Source of the DNA: Paraniabella ginsengisoli
GTDB lineage: Bacteria > Bacteroidota > Bacteroidia > Chitinophagales > Chitinophagaceae
Direction of reading: 5' to 3'
DNA: 64,000 nt
Assembly: GCF_022513635.1 (NCBI RefSeq)
Contig: NZ_JAKWBL010000001.1
Span: forward strand, 682,001 to 746,000
The notes under the pieces are model-generated. The model was given only the letters and a program-made list of their open reading frames with translations, made no database searches and had not been told where the DNA came from. Numbering within the stretch: position 1 is the first letter of the stretch; every line of letters starts with the position of its first letter. The position numbers and the translations under genes were made by a program. Below are positions 59,543 through 64,000 of the stretch, in pieces.

Positions 59543-62116
59543 TTATTTTTTCTTCTTAGCAGCTGCTTTCTTTTTGGGTGCTGCTTTCTTCTTTGCTGCG
59601 GTCTTTTTAACCGGTTTGTCGAAGGCTTTAGGATCTTCTGCAATAATCATTTTTTTACATCTTCCAGCGATACTGTCGCTAAATCATCCGCTGTATATTT
59701 TTCACCATCGTCTTTTCTTCCCAGCTTGATCATTTTTTTACCAAACCTCACAAACGGTCCCCATCGGCCATTTTCTAAAGCAATTTTTTCTTCAGGCCAT
59801 TGTTGAATATATCTGTTCGCCTCTTTTTCAACCTTTGCTTCAATCAACTCATTAATATCTTGCTGAGAAAGATTTTCAAAATTGTAGCGTCTCGGTACGT
59901 TGATGAACATATCGTTCCATTTAATAAATGGCCCAAATCTTCCTTTGCCTTTAGTTACCGGTTTGTCTTCAAAATGCGCAATAGGCGCATCCGCCTGCTG
60001 CTTTTCTTTGATCAATTCAATAGCACGATCAAGATTTACGCTGAAAGGATCTTCTCCTTTAGGAATAGAAATAAAGTCATCTCCCAGTTTTACATAAGGT
60101 CCAAAGCGGCCAATATTTACGGATACTTCTTTGCCTTCAAATTCCCCCAAAACTGCGGGAAGTTTGAAAAGATCCATCGCCTCTTCAAAGGTTATGGTTT
60201 CAATACTTTGACCTTTTTGCAAAGATGCGAATTTGGGTGTTTCCTCGTCATCAGCACTACCTATCTGCACCATCGGGCCAAAACGCCCCATACGTGCAAT
60301 GACTGGTTTGCCCGATTGTGGATCCTTGCCAAGCTCGCGTTCTCCACTAATACGATCAGCAGTTTCTATAGTTTTATCAACGTCTTTTTTAAAAGGATTG
60401 TAAAATCCGTCAATCATATTATTCCACTCCAGCTTACCTTCGGCAACATCATCAAACTCGTTCTCAACACGGGCTGTAAAGCCATAATCCATAATATCAT
60501 CAAAGTGCTGCTTTAAAAAGTCAGTCACAACCAGACCTAAATCAGTAGGAAATAGTTTCGATTTTTCTGCACCTGTTGTTTCACTCAACGTTTTTTTACC
60601 AATCTGATCATCTTTTAAAGTAAGCAAACGGAAATTTCTGGGAACACCTTCTTTATCTCTTTTTCAACATATTCTCTTTTAATAATAGTCGATATAGTTG
60701 GCGCATAAGTGGAAGGACGGCCTATGCCCAATTCTTCCAGTTTTTTAACTAAGGATGCTTCTGTGTATCTTGGCGAAGCACGTGTAAATCTTTCTGTAGC
60801 CGTCATCTGAACCAATGGTAGTTGTTGCTTTACCTGCAATGGCGGCAACATGCCTTCGGCTGCTTCATCTTCAGTTATATCTTCTTCATCTCTGTCTTCA
60901 CGATATACTTTTAAAAATCCTTCAAATTTAATAACCTCACCAGATGCGGTTAATTGTTCCTTATTGGTTGAAATATCAATCGTAGCTGTTGTTTTTTCTA
61001 ACTGTGCATCTGCCATCTGGCTGGCCATTGTTCTTTTCCATATAAGTTCGTAAAGCCGCTTCCACTCTGGGTTTTCCACAGTTGAATTGTTCATGTATGT
61101 GGGGCGTATGGCTTCGTGAGCTTCCTGCGCGCTTTGGTTTTTATTTTTATAACGGCGAAACTGATGATAGTTTTCACCATACATACCTTTAACCGTGTTG
61201 GTAATGTCGCCCAACGCAGTGTCGCTCAGGTTTACGCTATCGGTACGCATATAGGTAATGTGTCCGTTTTCGTACAACTGTTGTGCAACGCGCATGGTTT
61301 TGCTTACACCATAACCCAGTTTGCGGCTGGCTTCCTGCTGAAGGGTAGATGTGGTGAAAGGTGCTGCTGGCGTGCGTTTACCGGGTTTTACCTGTATATC
61401 GCTTACAGAGTATCCGGCACCCACACACGATTGTAAAAATTGCTCAGCACTATTGCTGTCGTTATATTTTTACCTTCTGCTTTGAAATTTATTTGTTTAC
61501 CTGTCGTGTCGGTCGCTGTAAAAACAGCTTCAAGTTTAAAACTGCTCTGTGCTTCAAAGGCGTTTATTTCGCGTTCTCTATCAGCAATTAACCTTACTGA
61601 AACACTTTGTACACGGCCTGCGCTCAAATTATTTTTTACGCTGATTTTTCGCCAAAGCACCGGGCTAAGTTCAAAGCCTACAATTCTGTCTAAAACCCGG
61701 CGAGCCTGTTGCGCATTCACCAGGTTCATATTTAAGAGGCGTGGCGCTTCAACAGCCGCTTTAATGGCGGGTTTGGTGATTTCATGAAAAACAATACGTT
61801 TTGTATTGTAAGGATCAAGCCCCAATACTTCGCATAAATGCCAACTGATCGCTTCTCCTTCTCGATCCTCATCCGTTGCCAGCCACACTTCTTCACTTTT
61901 GCCTGCTAAAGTTTTAAGTTCTCTTACTACTTTCTCCTTTCCTTCACTTACCACATAACGCGGCTCAAATTTTTTCTCAATATCAATACCCATTCCCGCT
62001 TTTTCAAGATCACGGATATGGCCAAAACAACTCTTCACCTGGAAATCTTTCCCCAGAAATTTCTCAATTGTCTTGGCCTTTGCAGGACTCTCCACTATCA
62101 GTAAATTCTTCGCCAT
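59543..62116 (-). CDS. topA: DNA topoisomerase I
   Basis: Type IA topoisomerase that relaxes negative supercoils. Toprim domain [19 protein letters not shown] and [16 protein letters not shown]; active-site Tyr in [26 protein letters not shown]. The C-terminus has four TopoI_C repeats ([44 protein letters not shown]) and a Lys/Ala tail ([21 protein letters not shown]). Three breaks near 61435, 60650 and 59648 are each repaired by one base in a T or A run. About 858 residues, normal for the phylum. Confidence 0.95.
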
Positions 62117-62149
62117 TATCTATATTATAATTATGTACCCAATATTTTT

Positions 62150-62236
62150 GCTGACCAGCAAGTGAACATAAATCAGCGGTTTTGCCACGCTCGCTTGTAC
62201 AGTAGAATATATATCAGCCTATATATTCTTCGCAAA
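62150..62236. repeat. Dispersed spacer repeat (three-copy family)
   Basis: GCTGACCAGC, ATCAGCGGTTTTGCCACGCTC and GTAGAATATATATCAGCCTATATATTCTTCG. Closely aligned with 26305-26387 and more distantly with 11075-11136. No gene in 62117-62344. Confidence 0.6.
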
Positions 62237-62344
62237 CTGTCTCACCCATTCCGAAATTATATCCGACATTTTTGCCAACAAGATTAGTACATTTTTTAGA
62301 AATGCACGATAATTTATAAAGCAGGACAACTTTTGTTATGCCTT

Positions 62345-63183
62345 TTATAAAAAATCAACAATGGCGGAGATGACTTCACTATCGCGATAAATGCGCCTGT
62401 GGCCGAGGCCATTGGTAAACATAAAACGAAAGTTTGGCTGTTTCATTTTTTGAATCTCTAACGCATCGTTAATGGGTGTAATGTGGTCATTTGTATCATG
62501 AATCCAAAATATGTCACCTTGTATATCTTCGACACATCTTTTTATAGAAAACCATTCAATGTCTTTACCGCTTAACTTATTAATAGTTGCGTAAAAGTGT
62601 TCCTGAACCTTTTTGTTGGCAATGTGCATTTCTTTAAAAAAAGATTCAATCAACTGTTTGGAATTAGCGGCGGGAGCAATAAGTGCTGTCCTGATTTTTT
62701 TGTTATCGGCCATTTCCGCTAAGTTCATACTTACTGCAAGTCCGCCAAACGAATGACATAAATAAGCATCAAAGGGGCCAAACTGTTGGTTGACCGCGGC
62801 AATATAATTTTTGTAATCCACCGCATTAAGCATTTTTCCTTCACTTAATCCGTGTGCCGGTGCGTCAAAAGCCATTACTTCATAGCCTTTTGCAGCGAGT
62901 TTTGTAGCAAAATGTTGAAAATTGATGGATGAGGATCTAAAGCCATGAACAATAAGAGCCTTTTTAGATCCGCCTTTATTCCACCGATAGCCAATGGTAT
63001 TTAATCCCTGAAATTCTAACGATATATGTTCAGCATTTTCAATTTGGCTACCTTCATAAACCATTCTGAAATGAGGAGTACAGAAAATCTTAAATGCTTC
63101 ATTGCCAGCTTTGTTCTTTGAATAAAGTGCCAGCACTTTAATCTTTGTACGGAAAAAAGCAGGATAAAATTTTGTATTTTCAT
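62345..63183 (-). CDS. Alpha/beta hydrolase
   Basis: Serine hydrolase fold. LIVHGFRSSSINF (oxyanion strand), AFDAPAHGLSEG, nucleophile elbow CHSFGGLAV, Asp in HDTNDHITP and His in NGLGHRRIYRDSEV. The usual first frame starts at 63136; restoring one T in a T6 run near 63158 adds MKIQNFILLFFRTKIKV from ATG 63183, giving about 279 residues. Substrate unknown. Confidence 0.85.
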
Positions 63184-63270
63184 GTTTTGCGAAGATAGGG
63201 GTTAGCAGGTTTTAGGTTGCCAGTTGCGGTATCCTGAAACTTGGAACCTGAAACCTGAAATTTTAAACTA

Positions 63271-64000
63271 ATGAATATAGTAATTATTGGCTCAGGCAAC
63301 GTGGCCGCTGTGTTGGGCAGAAAGTTTGTAGCAGCCGGACATGATATATTTCAGATTTTAAGCAGAAATGCGAGCGCTGCATCTGAACTGGCTTATGAGT
63401 GGAATACAGAATCCGCAAATTATAACAGCCTTATCAATAAAGATGCTGATATATATATTGTAGCGGTGGCTGATGACGCTATAGAAAATGTTGTGAATGA
63501 TATTAAACTGCCAGGCAAAATAGTAGCGCATACTGCCGCGCCGTTAAAATGGAAGTATTGAAAAAGGTAACGGATAATTTCGGGGTTTTTTATCCGCTGC
63601 AAAGCCTGCGCAAAGAGCAGCAGCAAATTCCGGATACTCCAATTTACACAGAAGGGGTAAATGAAGAAACAAGAAAAGTACTGAACAAATTAGCGCGATC
63701 TATTTATAAAGAGGCATCCTTGACGGCGGATTATGATAAAGAGCAAAGCTGCATGTAGCAGCGGTTTTGGTAAATAACTTTTCTAATCATATATTTTCTC
63801 TGGCAGAAAATTTCTGTAAAAAAGAAGGTATTGATTTTGCCGAGTTGCTGCCGCTTATTGATAATACCTTTTACAGGTTACGCGAAGCTCCGCCTTCTAC
63901 TTTACAAACGGGCCCCGCCGCGAGAGAAGATATGGAAACCATCAACAAGCATATCGCTCTTCTTAATAAACATCCTCAATTACTAAAATTGTACGAATTT
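63271..64000 (+). CDS. Rossmann-fold DUF2520 protein (3' end outside window)
   Basis: NAD(P)-binding Rossmann domain IVIIGSGNVAAVLGRKFVAAGH, and VAVADDAIENVV, resembling ProC-type reductases, followed by a DUF2520 helical domain (NNFSNHIFSLAENFCKKEGIDFAELLPLI, TLQTGPAAREDMETI). Two breaks, near 63545 (after HTAAP) and near 63742 (before LHVAAVLVNNF), need one base each. Function not established for this family. The reading frame is still open at the window end. Confidence 0.85.

Noticed and set aside
1..64000. Programmed frameshifting as the explanation for broken genes
   Set aside because: Too many unrelated genes are affected and nearly all need the same correction, one restored homopolymer base; no slippery-site plus structure pattern recurs.
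1..64000. CRISPR array, tRNA, rRNA or prophage
   Set aside because: No regularly spaced direct repeats, no cloverleaf or rRNA motifs, and no phage structural genes were seen on either strand.

Overview
The window is a chromosomal segment of a Bacteroidota bacterium, most probably Chitinophagaceae or a close relative. I infer this from paired SusC/SusD genes, a propeller-type hybrid two-component regulator, a bacillithiol gene (bshC), a DAHP synthase fused to a C-terminal chorismate mutase, and promoters of the Bacteroidota type (TTTG, 19 bp, TAnnTTTG). No rRNA, tRNA or CRISPR array was seen. About 45 of the reading-frame breaks can be repaired by restoring one base (rarely two) in or beside a homopolymer. 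Essential genes are affected (topA, gatC, purM, aroA), so I treat the breaks as consensus-sequence errors and annotate the genes at full length.

Layout. 1-6.4 kb: the end of a SusD gene, then a sulfation and PAPS group (arylsulfotransferase, PAPS sulfotransferase, cysQ, convergent cysC) and a DUF92 membrane protein. 6.5-14.7 kb: aromatic amino-acid genes pheA, aminotransferase, tyrA, DAHP synthase-chorismate mutase, aroB, aroA, aroC, preceded by a Phe-rich leader peptide and attenuator. 14.8-18.4 kb: a GlsB-type membrane protein, bshC, purE and an L,D-transpeptidase. 18.5-23.3 kb: trpL (three consecutive Trp codons and an attenuator), trpE, trpG, trpD, trpC, trpF; trpB and trpA are not here. 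23.4-31.3 kb: housekeeping genes (acs, cobalamin adenosyltransferase, an ABC ATPase, gatC, ribF, purM) and a higBA toxin-antitoxin pair. 31.3-33.6 kb: a multi-PAS histidine kinase. 33.7-58.7 kb: a large polysaccharide-utilisation locus with a hybrid regulator, two SusC/SusD pairs, a DUF3823 lipoprotein and six glycoside hydrolases (GH2, GH127/DUF1680, two clear GH43, a five-bladed-propeller glycosidase and a GH5-like enzyme). It points to an L-arabinofuranose-containing plant polysaccharide and is interrupted by an IS110-family element. 58.7-64 kb: a DinB-like protein, topA, an alpha/beta hydrolase and a Rossmann/DUF2520 protein cut by the window end.

The most interesting signals are not ordinary genes. 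They are (i) the Phe-rich leader peptide with a matching terminator/antiterminator ahead of pheA; (ii) promoter -7 boxes placed only 4-7 nt before start codons, including both attenuator leader peptides, which suggests leaderless transcripts; (iii) a family of GC-rich hairpin repeats that also sits in frame inside the aminotransferase, tyrA and aroA; (iv) a structured noncoding stretch ahead of the IS110 transposase that is a candidate bridge RNA; and (v) several dispersed palindromic repeat families in the spacers.
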